DNA from: an uncultured Porphyromonas sp.
Lineage (GTDB): Bacteria; Bacteroidota; Bacteroidia; Bacteroidales; Porphyromonadaceae
NCBI GenBank assembly: GCA_943912835.1
Contig: CALTVJ010000030.1
Coordinates: 1-19,219, forward strand
DNA: 19,219 nucleotides
Direction of reading: 5' to 3'
The translations under genes were made by a program, and so were the position numbers. Below the pieces are notes generated by a model, which saw only the letters and a program-made list of their open reading frames with translations, did no database searches and was not told where the DNA came from. Below, in pieces: positions 1 through 8,303 of this stretch (the first letter of the stretch is position 1; every line of letters begins with the position of its first letter).

Positions 1-1
1 T

Positions 2-2578
2 AAATCTATAGACGGTAATAATAATGCTTTGTACGTTATAGATGGAGTACCTCTCCTTAATGTTCAGGGAAAGCAAGGATCGGGACGTTTTGATTCTAAG
101 GGTACAACTGATGCTGCCGCTGACATCAACCCCGAAGATGTCGCTAGTGTGACCGTGTTGAGTGGTGCTTCTGCCGCTGCTCTATATGGTTCTGCCGCTG
201 CCAATGGTGCGATCCTGATTACAACAAAAAAAGGGAAAGAAGGCAAATTAAGTTTGAGCTATCAGTTCTCAGATGAGTGGGGTAGTCCTCTAAAGTTGCC
301 CCGTTTCCAGAATCGTTATGGTAGTGCTGGTACTGCAGAGAGTTGGGGTGCATTGCTCCCAGAGGATCACGATAGATACGAGGTTAAAGAGTTCTTCAAT
401 AGAGCAAATACAATGACTCATAGTCTCTCAGTTAGTGGAGGGACAGAGAAGAGTCAGCTTTATGTCTCGGGATCTATGACCAATACTAAAGGGCTAGTAC
501 CAAATAACAACTATAAACGATACAACCTTAATATCCGCAACTCGTCTAATTTGCTTAAAGATAAATTAAGAATAGATGCAGGGCTTAACTATGTTAAGGA
601 ATATCATCGTAATATGAATAACCAAGGGGAGTATTCAAACCCTATGGTTGCCGCTTATTTGATGCCTCGTGGAGAAACGCTTGAGAATGTCAAACTTTAT
701 GAAACCTTTGATATTACGCGTAATCTATGGAAGCAAAATTGGGCTTATGGTAAGGGAGACTATACTCTTCAAAATCCATATTGGCAAGCTTATCGTAATC
801 TAAGAGAAACCAATAGGGAACGCTATGTTCTTAACCTTGGAGCTTCGTACTCTATCTTAAAATGGAACGATAGTGAACTGTGGACGGTTGCGACTCGTGC
901 CAGCTACGACCGCACTAATTTTACAGATACCGAGAAGCTCTATGCGACGACCGAACCGAACCTTGCCCCTAGTCGGAATGGTGGATACGGTCAAGACTTG
1001 GGTAAAACCTCACAAGTCTATCTAGATTTGATCTCTACGATCAATAAGACTATATCTTTGGGAGGGGATAATAGATTAAATATTAATGCTTCTGTCGGTG
1101 GATCTCTACAAGATAATATGTATGATGCAGAGCATGCAGGTGGTCCTCTATTGGAGAAGGGATTCCCAAATCTGTTTAATACATTTAATATTGATAAGAC
1201 AGCTCAAAAGGCAGCATTCTATCCTACGGGATGGAGAGAGCAGACGCAGTCGCTTTTTGCCTCAGCCGAGATCGGTTTTAATAACTATCTGTTCTTGAGT
1301 TTGACAGGGCGTAACGACTGGGCAAGTCAATTGGCGAAGTCTCCGAACTCATCCTTCTTCTACCCGTCTGTTGGGTTATCTGCAGTGATTACTGATATGC
1401 TCTCAGATAAAGCGAAGAAAGCTATTCGTCCTTACTTGAGCTATCTAAAATTACGTGCTGCCTATGCTTCTGTAGCTTCGCCCTTCCCAAGAGAACTGAC
1501 GACACCAACTTATGGAGCAAACCTTAATAGTTATGTGTACAGTACCTTGACGACATATCCTATTGGGGAGCTACTCCCAGAGCGTACCGATTCTTACGAA
1601 GTCGGTATGAGTTCACGTTGGTTTGGCGGTAGGTTTACTTTGGATGCTACGGTGTATCGTACCATGACAAAGAACCAAACAATGTCTATCGATCTTCCTG
1701 CATCATCTGGTTATAAAGGAATGTATATACAGACTGGTTCGGTACGTAACCAAGGTATAGAATTGGCTGCTGGGCTTAATTTTGGTAAGAGGACAGGACT
1801 ATATTACGGTACTAACTTCACATTCTCAATCAATCAGAATAAGATTATGCGTCTAGCCGATAACTATATCAATCCGATTACTAAGCAGCAGTCAAGTCTT
1901 GATGAGCTTGAACGTGGACGATTGGGCTCTCTTACCTATATTTTGAAAGAGGGTGGTACTCTAGGAGATATTTACTCAGATATGGCATTCCGCCGTGATG
2001 TTGATGGCAAAATTTTTGTTGGAGACAATGGCAACTTATCAATAGATAACCTAGATAAAGATCATCGTATTGCTCTTGGCACGGTGCTTCCTAAAGCGAA
2101 CTGGGGTTGGACGCATGAGTTGAGTTACAAAGGCTTCTCTATTGGGGCGCAGCTCTCTGCTCGTTTGGGGGGTGTCGTCGTGTCAATGACTCAAGCCGCT
2201 CTAGATCATTATGGTGTATCTGAGCAAACAGCAATAGCTCGAGATAATGGCGGTGTAATGGTCAATGGAATCACTATTCCTGCTGAGGAGTATTATAGTG
2301 CACGAGGAAAAAATCGTTTGGCTCAGTATTATACTTATGATGCAACGAATATTCGTCTTGCAGAGGCTCATATATCATATAAATTAGATCGTAAGTATCT
2401 ACGTAATGTAGCTGATATTACATTCTCTCTTGTGGGTCGCAACTTGGGCTTCCTCTATAATAAAGCTCCATTTGACCCAGAGAGCATCAGCTCTACAGGT
2501 AACTATGCTCAAGGTTTAGATTACTTTATGATGCCATCTCAACGTACTTTGGGCTTTAATGTCAAAGTAACCTTTTAA
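2..2578 (+). CDS. SusC/RagA-type TonB-dependent outer-membrane transporter (5' partial)
   Basis: Outer-membrane beta-barrel that imports large oligosaccharides in a complex with the SusD-like lipoprotein encoded next, powered by TonB-ExbB-ExbD. The frame is open to the left edge, so the gene starts upstream; the visible part is 858 codons. The first residues read KSIDGNNNALYVIDGVP, the classic SusC plug signature, so the N-terminal signal peptide, any carboxypeptidase-like domain and the TonB box lie outside the window. The plug continues with NPEDVASVTVL, an alanine-rich ALYGSAAANGAI stretch and ILITTKKGK. The rest is barrel with alternating aromatic strands and ends in an aromatic residue (KVTF), typical of outer-membrane proteins. 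A TTG at 29 is an internal Leu codon, not a start. The stop lies 29 bp before the susD-like ATG, so both are likely co-transcribed. The ligand is inferred from the downstream GH18 gene (N-glycan). Family assignment is very secure. Confidence 0.96.
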   Translation, partial: KSIDGNNNALYVIDGVPLLNVQGKQGSGRFDSKGTTDAAADINPEDVASVTVLSGASAAALYGSAAANGAILITTKKGKEGKLSLSYQFSDEWGSPLKLPRFQNRYGSAGTAESWGALLPEDHDRYEVKEFFNRANTMTHSLSVSGGTEKSQLYVSGSMTNTKGLVPNNNYKRYNLNIRNSSNLLKDKLRIDAGLNYVKEYHRNMNNQGEYSNPMVAAYLMPRGETLENVKLYETFDITRNLWKQNWAYGKGDYTLQNPYWQAYRNLRETNRERYVLNLGASYSILKWNDSELWTVATRASYDRTNFTDTEKLYATTEPNLAPSRNGGYGQDLGKTSQVYLDLISTINKTISLGGDNRLNINASVGGSLQDNMYDAEHAGGPLLEKGFPNLFNTFNIDKTAQKAAFYPTGWREQTQSLFASAEIGFNNYLFLSLTGRNDWASQLAKSPNSSFFYPSVGLSAVITDMLSDKAKKAIRPYLSYLKLRAAYASVASPFPRELTTPTYGANLNSYVYSTLTTYPIGELLPERTDSYEVGMSSRWFGGRFTLDATVYRTMTKNQTMSIDLPASSGYKGMYIQTGSVRNQGIELAAGLNFGKRTGLYYGTNFTFSINQNKIMRLADNYINPITKQQSSLDELERGRLGSLTYILKEGGTLGDIYSDMAFRRDVDGKIFVGDNGNLSIDNLDKDHRIALGTVLPKANWGWTHELSYKGFSIGAQLSARLGGVVVSMTQAALDHYGVSEQTAIARDNGGVMVNGITIPAEEYYSARGKNRLAQYYTYDATNIRLAEAHISYKLDRKYLRNVADITFSLVGRNLGFLYNKAPFDPESISSTGNYAQGLDYFMMPSQRTLGFNVKVTF

Positions 2579-2607
2579 TGTTTTACCCTCAAAGGAATGA
2601 ACAGATA

Positions 2608-4161
2608 ATGAAGAAGATAATCACACTATCTCTTTGTGCTTTGGCTCTAGGAAGCTGTACGAAGCACTTCGAGGATATCAATAAGAACCCTTATGGGGTA
2701 GATGAAAAAATATTGAAGACTGTACCTGTCGGGAGTACAGAAATACAAGATCAGAATGTATGGTTAGCATTAAACCAAGAGAATGGTTGGCAGATGACTA
2801 TGGATCTTGTAGGGGTTTTGTCTGGGTTTAATGCTCCAACAGGTTTTATAGACGATTATAGTGCTTATTCTCCACGAGATGGTTGGAATGACTATCCATA
2901 CAAAGATACTTATGAGCATCTGTATCCTAGCTATAACGCTATCAAAGCACAGACCAATGGAGACTACAATGACCCCATATTTGCTATGTCTCATATTTCA
3001 CGTGTAGCAATCACGCAGCGTCTGACTGATATGTATGGTCCTCTCCCTTATAGCAAGGTTGATGGAGTCTCTACCACGGTAGCTTATGATAGTCAGAGAG
3101 ACTTGTACTTGATGATGCTTGATGAGCTTAAAAAAGCGTCTGAGGCTCTTGATGCAGTGCCACCAGCTTATAGCAAATATTCGGAATATGATGTTTTGTT
3201 TGGAGGTCGTGCTCAATCGTGGGCTAAGTACGCACGCTCTCTGATGCTTCGTATGGCAGTCCGTATGGCAAAGCAGGAGCCAGCTCTAGCAAAAGAGTAT
3301 GCAGAGTATGCTGTGAGCCGTGGTGTCATTGAGACAAATGCAGACAATGCAAAAATGCCATCGAGCGACAACCCTATGTATAAGGTTTCGGCAACTTGGC
3401 TTGATAGCCGAGTATCTGCTGATATTGTCGAATATATGAAGGCTTTCAAAGATCCTCGTACCTCGGCTTTCTTTACAAATGTAGGGACAAGAGGTGCTAA
3501 GCCTTTTGGACATAGATCGGGTGTAGCTGTAAACATCAAGAGTAATGGCATGCATGCCAATTACTCGGTGCCTAATATTTCTCAAAATTCTTCGATTACG
3601 ATGTTGAATGCAGCAGAGGTGAAGTTCCTTAAAGCAGAGGGTGCACTCAACGGCTGGTCTATGGGAGGAACACCTGAAGAGCTCTACAAAGAAGGTATTA
3701 AGGCTTCGTTTGAAGAGTGGAATGTGGCTTTTGATGATAGCTACTTACAGCAGACAGGTAAGCGTTCTGCTTTTGTCGATGCTCTACTGCCCGAGGCTAA
3801 TGCTCCAACCTTCAAATCAGATATCACGGTACAGTGGGGTGAAGCTAATGGCAATAAAGAGAAACAGTTGAGTAAGATAATTACTCAGAAATGGATTGCT
3901 ATGTTCCCCTACAATACTATGGAAGCTTGGACAGAGTGGCGTCGTACGGGATACCCTAATTTGCTCCCTTCTCTTAATAACAAGAGTGCAGGTCGTGTGC
4001 AGGATATTAGCCAAGATGATCAAGGTCGTGACCGAGGTGGAATGCGCCGTTTACGTTTTGCGTCTTCTGATGTGCGTAATAACTCTCAGAATGTGAAACA
4101 GGCTATCGGTTTCCTCGGAGGATCAGATACTCATGGTACAGATCTGTGGTGGGCTAAGTAA
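2608..4161 (+). CDS. SusD/RagB-family glycan-binding outer-membrane lipoprotein
   Basis: Surface lipoprotein expected to cap the SusC-like channel and capture oligosaccharide. The start at 2608 is chosen because it yields a proper lipoprotein signal, MKKIITLSLCALALGSC, with lipobox LGSC and Cys17. An ATG at 2578 overlapping the susC stop would add ten residues before the signal and is unlikely to be used. An AAAGGA stretch at 2591-2596 lies upstream as a possible ribosome site. The mature N-terminus (TKHFEDINKNPYGVDE) is the standard SusD_2-type opening. The middle is helical and TPR-like, with RVAITQRLTDMYGPLPYS and a WAKYARSLMLRMAVRMAK helix, and the C-terminal part contains KWIAMFPYNTMEAWTEWRRTGYP, all family hallmarks. 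Its 517 residues are a normal length. Specificity cannot be read from the sequence; the locus suggests N-glycan fragments. Confidence 0.95.
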   Translation: MKKIITLSLCALALGSCTKHFEDINKNPYGVDEKILKTVPVGSTEIQDQNVWLALNQENGWQMTMDLVGVLSGFNAPTGFIDDYSAYSPRDGWNDYPYKDTYEHLYPSYNAIKAQTNGDYNDPIFAMSHISRVAITQRLTDMYGPLPYSKVDGVSTTVAYDSQRDLYLMMLDELKKASEALDAVPPAYSKYSEYDVLFGGRAQSWAKYARSLMLRMAVRMAKQEPALAKEYAEYAVSRGVIETNADNAKMPSSDNPMYKVSATWLDSRVSADIVEYMKAFKDPRTSAFFTNVGTRGAKPFGHRSGVAVNIKSNGMHANYSVPNISQNSSITMLNAAEVKFLKAEGALNGWSMGGTPEELYKEGIKASFEEWNVAFDDSYLQQTGKRSAFVDALLPEANAPTFKSDITVQWGEANGNKEKQLSKIITQKWIAMFPYNTMEAWTEWRRTGYPNLLPSLNNKSAGRVQDISQDDQGRDRGGMRRLRFASSDVRNNSQNVKQAIGFLGGSDTHGTDLWWAK

Positions 4162-4182
4162 GGTCTGCTACAACTCAAAGAA

Positions 4183-4205
4183 TATAAGTCAATAAATAAC
4201 TTATA
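4183..4205 (+). other. Small AT-rich inverted repeat between susD-like gene and next lipoprotein
   Basis: TATAAGT (4183-4189) and ACTTATA (4199-4205) form a 7-bp stem with a 9-nt loop in the 48-bp gap. The right arm also overlaps a 10-bp palindrome, ACTTATAAGT (4199-4208), that abuts the start codon at 4210. It has no T-run, so it is not a classic terminator. It could be an mRNA-processing or attenuation structure that lowers expression relative to susC/susD, or chance in AT-rich DNA. Confidence 0.3.
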
Positions 4206-4209
4206 AGTA

Positions 4210-5265
4210 ATGAAGAAATTATTGTTGATGGCTACTTGCTTATGTGGAGCTTTGGCTTGCTCTAAGCGAGAAGAGCCTATTAAGATAGTTAGCTCAGAAG
4301 TAATGAGTGATAAGCAAAGTCTGTTGGACTTTAAGAAAAATAGACTTGATCGTCAGATGGTTGTATCGATGCATTATGATTGGGGGGCGAAACCAGGATA
4401 TAGCCTTATCAATACTCCTGATAGCTTAGATATGATTATTTTAAAGAATAATTACATGATATCAGGAGATCGACACAAGCTCGTAGATCTCAAAGCTGTA
4501 CAAGATAAGGGGACTTGGGTACTACCTTCTATCGATTTGGAGCTAAAATCTGCTACGATTGCTAAGAAAATCGCCGCAGACTACAAAGTTGCTAAGAAAG
4601 CTCAAGATCAGGCATGGAGTAAGGCTGGTAATAAACCGACCAATCATAGTGATGTAACAGAGGTTTATAAGCGTATCAAGGACGACATTATTACTAAAGA
4701 GAATGAGATGTTGGCTTCTTGGCTTATACAACAAACAACTTTTGTTGATGATGCTCTTTCTTCTTTGGGCTATAATGGCGTTAGTATACGTTTGCCTCAA
4801 ACAGAGGAGGTGTTTACAACAGAACAGATTACAGATCTACTTACGAAAGTATCAGCTCGTGCAGGTCAGGGGAAGGAGAAACTTTTGGTTATTGAGAGCC
4901 CTGTGGCTAAGTATAAAGAGCAATTGGTTGCGGCTAACTTCCTTATCCTTCACAAACCAGAGGTGTCGGATTTCTTAGATTACGAGGAGATGGTACGTAA
5001 TTTTGAGACATCTAAGCTTATTTTTGCCTACGACCTCAATGATAGTAATTTGGCTAAGGGGTATAAGAATAATCCATTCTTCTCTCCATTTGAAGATTTA
5101 GGCAAAGATCAGACTCTGTTGAAGTATAAGCATCAGTCAAAAGCTGGTATAGCTGTTTATCATGCAGAGAAACTTTATTTCTCAACAGAAACGTATCAAG
5201 GTTTTGTAAATCCTTATGTGCCACTTAAGGCACTCATTCATCAAGTTACTCAAACCTCAAAATAA
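4210..5265 (+). CDS. GH18-like lipoprotein lacking catalytic residues; probable surface glycan-binding protein
   Basis: Lipoprotein signal MKKLLLMATCLCGALAC with lipobox ALAC and Cys17, followed by SKREEP, so surface or outer-membrane anchored. The body looks like a divergent GH18 barrel: the early strand RQMVVSMHYDWG, then LDMIILKNNYM and KGTWVLPSIDLEL. Where an active enzyme has D-G-x-D-x-D-x-E, this protein reads N189-G-V-S192-I-R194-L-P196 (FVDDALSSLGYNGVSIRLPQ), so all four acids including the catalytic Glu are replaced. A lysine-rich insertion lies around residues 125-160. At 351 residues it has a fold-sized domain but no DUF1735-like module. Its place between susD-like and the active GH18 gene matches the pseudo-GH18 lipoprotein slot in BT3983-BT3987-type loci, where the product is thought to bind N-glycan. 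The fold assignment comes from motif position and context, not from an alignment, and should be taken as likely rather than certain. Confidence 0.72.
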   Translation: MKKLLLMATCLCGALACSKREEPIKIVSSEVMSDKQSLLDFKKNRLDRQMVVSMHYDWGAKPGYSLINTPDSLDMIILKNNYMISGDRHKLVDLKAVQDKGTWVLPSIDLELKSATIAKKIAADYKVAKKAQDQAWSKAGNKPTNHSDVTEVYKRIKDDIITKENEMLASWLIQQTTFVDDALSSLGYNGVSIRLPQTEEVFTTEQITDLLTKVSARAGQGKEKLLVIESPVAKYKEQLVAANFLILHKPEVSDFLDYEEMVRNFETSKLIFAYDLNDSNLAKGYKNNPFFSPFEDLGKDQTLLKYKHQSKAGIAVYHAEKLYFSTETYQGFVNPYVPLKALIHQVTQTSK

Positions 5266-5271
5266 AGTATA

Positions 5272-6504
5272 ATGAAATCGTATTTGAGTATATTCGGTGC
5301 TGCTGTTTTTGCTTTAGCACTACTATCTTCTTGCGAAAATAAAGCCGTTGATGGGGGAGAAGATATAAAACAAACGGCTTTGCTGTATAATATAGACGAG
5401 GGAAACACTAGCCCTGCAACTGCGTACAGAGCTAATGCTATCGGACTGACTGAAGGTGATGGCATTGCTACAGTAGAGCGTAACTTTGCATTGGGGTTAG
5501 TACGTCCTGCAGACGATGATGTTCAGGTTAGTGTTCGTTTTGATAAAGTCGAAGCAGAAAATTATCTGAGGGCAAATGCTCAGGATATGGAAATCCTTCC
5601 TGAAGCTTTGGTGAAACTGCCAGATCATCTATCTATTGATAAGGGAGCTATGATGTCTGAAACAGCAAAATTGACTGTTGAGATAAGTGATCAGATCAAG
5701 ATAGGTCAGGCTTATATCTTTGCGATATCTCTAGATAAAGTAATCCAAGATAAGGATGATTGTTTGCGTTTGTCTGATATTAATCGTAGTCTTGTATATA
5801 CTCTTAAGAGAGTACCACAAGGACAGATCGAGATTACAAAAGTGTTGCAGTTAGATCGTGAGAACTGCTTGAAATTTGCATCAAATACCTTTGATCATCA
5901 TTACAACAATTATACAATTGAAACGCTTGTCTACGTAGATAAATTTCGTACAGATGCAGATCCAGGAGAAGCTAAAATATCGACTTTGTTTGGTATAGAG
6001 GGAGGGATGCTTTTCCGTTTTGGAGATGCAGGACTACCTGGTAATGTGTTGCAGGCTTATGGGCAGAGGATTCCTTATGAATTTCAAACAAAACGTTGGT
6101 ATCATGTTGCTATCGTATTTGAAGGTGCTAGCTCTATGACGGTTTACGTTGATGGCAATCAAGTTGCTAGGATAACTGGTAAGGTTGCGACTATGCAAGA
6201 TAGTAAGCCTTTCTATGTAGGTAAGAGTTGGAGTGAACAGCGTGGTATTGCTGCGAAACTCTCAGAGATGCGTATCTGGGATGTGGCTCGTTCTGCTGAC
6301 GATCTCAAAGAGGGGATGTACGGGGTAGATCCTTCAACACCAGGGTTGTTAGGCTACTGGAAGATGGATGCTGTCGATGGTGCACGTATCCGCAATCTGG
6401 CTAAGCAACAAGGTGTAGATTTGATACATGTCACACAGGCTGGAGAACGTGAAACTAAGGCTAATGTGATAACCTTGGATAACCCTATAGAGATAGAAGA
6501 TTAA
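5272..6504 (+). CDS. DUF1735 + laminin-G-like (concanavalin fold) surface lipoprotein
   Basis: Predicted glycan-binding lipoprotein of the locus. The signal peptide MKSYLSIFGAAVFALALLSSC ends in lipobox LSSC, Cys21. Residues about 36-160 resemble the DUF1735/BT_3987-type immunoglobulin-like domain (YNIDEGNTSPATAYRA; the strand TAKLTVEISDQIKIGQAYIF followed by AISLDKV). Residues about 205-370 form a laminin-G/LamG-type jelly roll: YTIETLVYVDKF, RWYHVAIVFEG, MTVYVDGNQVA, FYVGKSW, LSEMRIWDVARS and LLGYWKMD are the standard Laminin_G_3 landmarks. No catalytic signature is seen, so binding of host glycan or positioning of the glycoprotein is the best inference. Only 6 bp separate it from the upstream lipoprotein gene, which suggests translational coupling. 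The corresponding B. thetaiotaomicron position is BT3986. Domain calls are firm; the ligand is inferred. Confidence 0.85.
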   Translation: MKSYLSIFGAAVFALALLSSCENKAVDGGEDIKQTALLYNIDEGNTSPATAYRANAIGLTEGDGIATVERNFALGLVRPADDDVQVSVRFDKVEAENYLRANAQDMEILPEALVKLPDHLSIDKGAMMSETAKLTVEISDQIKIGQAYIFAISLDKVIQDKDDCLRLSDINRSLVYTLKRVPQGQIEITKVLQLDRENCLKFASNTFDHHYNNYTIETLVYVDKFRTDADPGEAKISTLFGIEGGMLFRFGDAGLPGNVLQAYGQRIPYEFQTKRWYHVAIVFEGASSMTVYVDGNQVARITGKVATMQDSKPFYVGKSWSEQRGIAAKLSEMRIWDVARSADDLKEGMYGVDPSTPGLLGYWKMDAVDGARIRNLAKQQGVDLIHVTQAGERETKANVITLDNPIEIED

Positions 6505-6520
6505 TGATTTAAGCTATTTA

Positions 6521-6526
6521 GAAGGA
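6521..6526 (+). promoter_or_regulatory. Ribosome-binding site of the GH18 endoglycosidase gene
   Basis: GAAGGA ends 5 nt before the ATG at 6532. It is a clear purine-rich Shine-Dalgarno-like site in a genome where most starts here lack one, and it supports the chosen start. Confidence 0.5.
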
Positions 6527-6531
6527 TTATT

Positions 6532-7914
6532 ATGAAACAAATTGTAAGATATACCCTTGCTTCATTATTTTCTCTGGCTGTTTTGGCTTGTGAGAAACCA
6601 CAAGATATTTTACTTGGAGAGGCACCAGGACGTCCTATGATGGATAAAGATTATCAGGTTGGCGATGCTGTACTGGTTAATAAAGAGAATCCAGAGTCCC
6701 TTGTTACAGCTCTAGGAGCAGATAAAAAGAATGTAGAACTAAGTATTGAATTACCCAAGAGGGATGAAGAACGCTCCCTTACGTTTAGAGTTGATAAGCT
6801 TGGGGATGTCGTTGCTAAATATGCAAAATTCAAAAAGTTAAAGTTTACAGATTATACTCTGTTACCTAATCAGTACTATACTCTTACAGCAGAGAAACTC
6901 GCAGCTGGAGCTACGTCTGCAAGTATTAAGGCTGAGCTCAAGGATTATGATAACCTCCCATACGGGGTATATCTTCTACCGATAGTGCTTAAAGATGGAG
7001 GCAAAGAGTATATACACTTTGTGACTGTTAACAAGTTTAGCATGGTTAATTTGGAGCCCAAACCAGAGAAGTCTGGTAGGCAGATGAAGGTTGTTGCCTT
7101 TGTAGAAACGAATGACCTAGATCCACGCAACTTGGCTAATTTCGTCTTGAAGGATAGTAAGAAACCAGTTGTAGATATGGTTGTACTCTTTGCTGCAAAT
7201 ATGAATTATGATGCGATTAAAGGACGTCGTTATGTCTCGTTTAACGATAAGTTGCAGCCTATTGTTAATAACCCAGAGGTATATATCAAGTATCTACAAG
7301 ATAGAGGAATAAAAGTCTTAATCGATATTTTGCCTAACCACCAAGGTGTAGGTTATCACAACTTCCAAAGTAAGGAGGAAGCTCTAGACTTTGTCCGAGA
7401 AATGAAGGATTGGACTGATAAGCTAGGTGTTGATGGTTGGGATATGGACGAGGAGTATGCAGAGTATGGTAGAGCTCCACAACATTTTACTTGGTATGGA
7501 GCCACTTCGGTTCATTGGTATATCGAGGCCTTTAAAGAAGTAATGCCTAACAAGTTACTAACCCTTTATGAGTATGGTATGGCTGGTCCTAAACGAGGAA
7601 AGAGTTACGATGACTATGTGGATTACTCATTTTCGGACTATGGCGTGACGAGCAGTTCTGGCTATGGTATATCTAGTCGCAAATACTTCTCTCGGAGTAT
7701 TGAGGCGAATCTAAATCGTGGGACATGGGATATCCCAGGAAGCTCGAGGGCAAATATCAGTAATGGTTATGCTGGAATCATGATCTTTGGCTTACAGCCT
7801 AGACAATTTCATAGCGGGACAGCTACGAGATACTTTTCTCAGATATCTCAAGTGTTTTATAACGAAGAGACAGTTTTTGAAGGAACTTATTTTAAGGGGC
7901 CTAATGAGCAGTAG
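6532..7914 (+). CDS. GH18 endo-beta-N-acetylglucosaminidase, surface lipoprotein (Endo H/F1-like)
   Basis: Predicted to cut the GlcNAc-beta-1,4-GlcNAc core of N-linked glycans, releasing oligosaccharide for the SusC/D pair. Signal peptide with lipobox VLAC, Cys20. Residues about 45-165 look like DUF1735 (LPNQYYTLTAEKLAAG, PYGVYLLPIVLKD). Residues about 185-455 are a GH18 barrel: KVVAFVETN, NMNYDAIKGRRYVSF, GIKVLIDILPNHQGVGYHNF, then D301-G-W-D304-M-D306-E-E308 followed by YAEYG. The D-x-x-D-x-D-x-E motif is intact; by family analogy E308 is the general acid and D306 stabilises the oxazolinium. The NHQG and EYAEYG surroundings match Endo H/Endo F1 rather than chitinases, suggesting high-mannose or hybrid N-glycans. 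At 460 residues it is close to BT3987-type enzymes. It is last in the operon, followed by an intrinsic terminator. Enzyme class is secure; exact glycan preference is inferred. Confidence 0.92.
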   Translation: MKQIVRYTLASLFSLAVLACEKPQDILLGEAPGRPMMDKDYQVGDAVLVNKENPESLVTALGADKKNVELSIELPKRDEERSLTFRVDKLGDVVAKYAKFKKLKFTDYTLLPNQYYTLTAEKLAAGATSASIKAELKDYDNLPYGVYLLPIVLKDGGKEYIHFVTVNKFSMVNLEPKPEKSGRQMKVVAFVETNDLDPRNLANFVLKDSKKPVVDMVVLFAANMNYDAIKGRRYVSFNDKLQPIVNNPEVYIKYLQDRGIKVLIDILPNHQGVGYHNFQSKEEALDFVREMKDWTDKLGVDGWDMDEEYAEYGRAPQHFTWYGATSVHWYIEAFKEVMPNKLLTLYEYGMAGPKRGKSYDDYVDYSFSDYGVTSSSGYGISSRKYFSRSIEANLNRGTWDIPGSSRANISNGYAGIMIFGLQPRQFHSGTATRYFSQISQVFYNEETVFEGTYFKGPNEQ

Positions 7915-7934
7915 TTTGAAGAATATTTGCTAGA

Positions 7935-7977
7935 CGGCTGCGCAATGGGGATATTACTTATTGCGCAGCTGTTTTTT
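7935..7977 (+). terminator. Intrinsic terminator closing the glycan-utilisation operon
   Basis: GCTGCGCAAT (7937-7946) pairs perfectly with ATTGCGCAGC (7960-7969), giving a 10-bp GC-rich stem with a 13-nt loop. Two further outer pairs are possible (7935-7936 with 7970-7971, one of them G-U). Six T follow at 7972-7977. It starts 20 bp after the GH18 stop codon. This is the textbook Rho-independent layout on the + strand. Confidence 0.88.
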
Positions 7978-7995
7978 GATTCTAATATTGATCGT

Positions 7996-8049
7996 AAGTT
8001 TTTTACTGTAACCTTCGGCTTGTTATGATGGTAAAAGGGTAAAAAACTT
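7996..8049 (+). repeat. 11-bp perfect inverted repeat with 32-nt loop, upstream of exbB
   Basis: AAGTTTTTTAC (7996-8006) is the exact reverse complement of GTAAAAAACTT (8039-8049). It lies after the operon terminator and about 60 bp before the predicted exbB promoter. The arms are dominated by T6 and A6 tracts. Possible roles are a protein-binding site or a back-up terminator; the AT content makes chance pairing a real possibility. Confidence 0.4.
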
Positions 8050-8111
8050 TATGAAAGTATGTCGATAAATCTGCTTGTAGACGTTTGTTATGGATATTGT
8101 CTTGAGGAAAA

Positions 8112-8143
8112 TTTGGTAGAAGTGCAGGAAAGTTGTATTTTTG
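8112..8143 (+). promoter_or_regulatory. Predicted Bacteroidota-type promoter of the exbB operon
   Basis: TTTG at 8112-8115 and TATTTTTG at 8136-8143 are separated by 20 bp, an excellent fit to the primary sigma consensus of Bacteroides relatives (-33 TTTG, -7 TAnnTTTG). Transcription would begin near 8150 and give a leader of about 150 nt before the exbB ATG at 8304. No other pair this good was found between the upstream terminator and exbB. Confidence 0.65.
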
Positions 8144-8184
8144 AGCCTATAAACCATTCTGTACGCTTAGCCTATATTGGTTTA
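8144..8184 (+). promoter_or_regulatory. Structured 5' leader of exbB: hairpin plus direct repeat
   Basis: Directly after the predicted -7 box, TAAACCA (8150-8156) can pair with TGGTTTA (8178-8184). AGCCTATA occurs twice, at 8144-8151 and 8169-8176, 25 bp apart. A 5'-end hairpin would stabilise the mRNA, and the repeated octamer could be an operator. The rest of the leader to 8303 is AT-rich, with no ORF, no clear Shine-Dalgarno and no riboswitch class that I recognise. Confidence 0.35.
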
Positions 8185-8303
8185 AGTGCTTGGAATAAGC
8201 CCTTTTGATGGTTTTTACTCTCAAAGTTATTGGGTGGTTTTATGGATGAGAAATTAATTGTTAAAAGATATAATAACTAAGTAATTATAAAAAGTAAATC
8301 ACG

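Noticed and set aside
3213..3560. Long minus-strand open frames inside the susD-like gene
   Set aside because: They overlap a well-supported SusD gene in full and show no recognisable protein features.
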